15,602 nucleotides of DNA, taken from Vibrio tasmaniensis 1F-187. GTDB lineage: Bacteria > Pseudomonadota > Gammaproteobacteria > Enterobacterales > Vibrionaceae. Each line of letters opens with the position of its first letter. The stretch's first letter is position 1. The notes below the pieces were generated by a model. The model saw only the letters and a list, made by a program, of their open reading frames with translations, searched no databases and was not told where the DNA came from. The stretch lies in contig NZ_AJZM02000134.1 of the NCBI RefSeq assembly GCF_000272405.2, positions 2,101 to 17,702 on the forward strand, read 5' to 3'. Of this stretch, positions 14,901-15,602 are shown piece by piece. The position numbers and the translations under genes are program-made.

Positions 14901-15602
14901 CTATGTTCTTCGAGATTTCAGTAACAAGAAGATGAAATAACTGCCACCAATAATTGAAACTAACGTCCCTGCTGCAAGCTGCGCTGGGAACACCACCACT
15001 TGCCCTAACCAGTCTGCAAATAGCATGAGAGCAGCACCAATTAAAAACGACAAGATGATCTGCTCTCGAACCAAGCGAGCCCCCATCATTGCAGCGATAT
15101 GCGGAGCTAACAAGCCGACAAATGCGACTGGCCCCATGGTGGTTGTCACGACCGAGCATAAGATCGCAACAATACACAACAATGCCACGTAGGCGAGATT
15201 GATATTTAACCCTCTGGCACTCGCGAACTGACGTCCAGTCGCAATTAAGGTCACCCAACGACTCAACAGTAAAGCAGCCCCGATAGAAGCCGTTATCACC
15301 ATGGCCAAAATCATTGCTGATTCAGGTTCAACACGATAGGTAGACCCCGCTAACCAAGCCAATAAAGTGTATTTCCCCTCACCCACTCGCGTTAAAGAGA
15401 ATTGCACCAAAGCTTCTAGCATTGCGGTGAGCGAGATACCAGTCAGGATTAAAATAGACGGCGCAAACTGGTGCTTCTTGCCAAGAAGTAACAATAAACA
15501 CAGTGCAATCGCACTGCCCAAAAACGCAACCCACGGGCTCAAGGAGTGAATCGAATATCCCATAAACAGGCTACTGAAAATCAACGCCAGAACTGCGCCC
15601 GC
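14901..15602 (-). CDS. fhuB: FecCD/FhuB-type iron-siderophore ABC transporter permease, C-terminal part (5' end outside window)
   Basis: 233 residues are visible and the frame is open at the right edge, so the start is missing. The sequence is strongly hydrophobic with several transmembrane helices. It carries BtuCD/FecCD permease landmarks: an Ala-Arg-Gly-Leu motif (SARGLNINLAYVA), the cytoplasmic coupling segment GPVAFVGLLAPHIAAMMGAR, then LMLFADWLGQVVVFPAQLAAG and the closing IIGGSYFIFLLLKSRR. ADWLG followed by a Phe-Pro and the C-terminal Gly-Gly-x-Tyr-Phe pattern are closest, from memory, to the second half of FhuB, the doubled permease for Fe3+-hydroxamates. The missing upstream half would decide whether this is a two-domain FhuB or a single-domain FecC/FecD-like subunit. 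It is the last gene of its transcription unit, ended by the terminator at 14804-14840. Confidence 0.8.
   Translation of the reverse strand, partial: AGAVLALIFSSLFMGYSIHSLSPWVAFLGSAIALCLLLLLGKKHQFAPSILILTGISLTAMLEALVQFSLTRVGEGKYTLLAWLAGSTYRVEPESAMILAMVITASIGAALLLSRWVTLIATGRQFASARGLNINLAYVALLCIVAILCSVVTTTMGPVAFVGLLAPHIAAMMGARLVREQIILSFLIGAALMLFADWLGQVVVFPAQLAAGTLVSIIGGSYFIFLLLKSRRT

Noticed and set aside
14875..15258. Minus-strand open frame overlapping the permease gene
   Set aside because: It is out of frame with a permease showing clear FecCD motifs and has Cys/Arg-rich, non-protein-like composition.

Overview
The window looks like chromosomal DNA of a marine gamma-proteobacterium, most probably a Vibrio. 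The evidence is moderate GC, a giant VCBS-repeat adhesin beside a type I secretion operon, FadL-type and FhuB-type proteins close to those of Vibrionaceae, and compact genes with good Shine-Dalgarno sites. This assignment is an inference from gene content; no rRNA or marker gene is present. No tRNA, rRNA, CRISPR array, insertion sequence or phage gene was seen.

Region 1 (1-9216) is an adhesin and secretion module. The 3' part of a very large adhesin gene runs rightward from beyond the left edge to 3907. It meets, tail to tail across a shared bidirectional terminator, a tightly overlapping leftward three-gene operon (9216 to 4015). That operon encodes two different ABC-exporter half-transporters (548 and 750 residues) and an HlyD-family periplasmic adaptor. 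The likely role is export of the adhesin through a TolC-like pore that is not in the window. The odd point is that both nucleotide-binding domains are degenerate. The 548-residue protein has lost essentially every ATPase motif. The 750-residue protein keeps Walker A, the Walker B aspartate and the H-loop histidine but lacks the catalytic glutamate, the Q-loop glutamine and a normal signature. The adhesin's visible C-terminus is also atypical: it has no RTX nonapeptides and ends in a proline hinge and a His/Asp-rich tail. This pairing is the best candidate for an undescribed system here.

Region 2 (9217-11902) holds two single leftward genes: a CatB-like hexapeptide-repeat acetyltransferase and an Old Yellow Enzyme family flavin oxidoreductase with a C-terminal four-cysteine cluster. 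The intergenic stretches are rich in palindromes: a 74-bp two-tier inverted repeat over the oxidoreductase promoter and two related 16-bp palindromes further upstream.

Region 3 (11903-14738) is a probable leftward operon with a consensus-like promoter at about 14712-14738. It encodes a crotonase-superfamily enzyme with an altered active site, a FadL/OmpP1-type outer-membrane transporter, and, translationally coupled to it, a small secreted or outer-membrane protein of unknown function. It ends at a terminator at 11802-11828. The three products suggest uptake and acyl-CoA-level metabolism of a hydrophobic substrate, which is an inference.

Region 4 (14804-15602) is the 3' end of a leftward FecCD/FhuB-type iron-siderophore permease gene and its strong terminator, cut off by the right edge.
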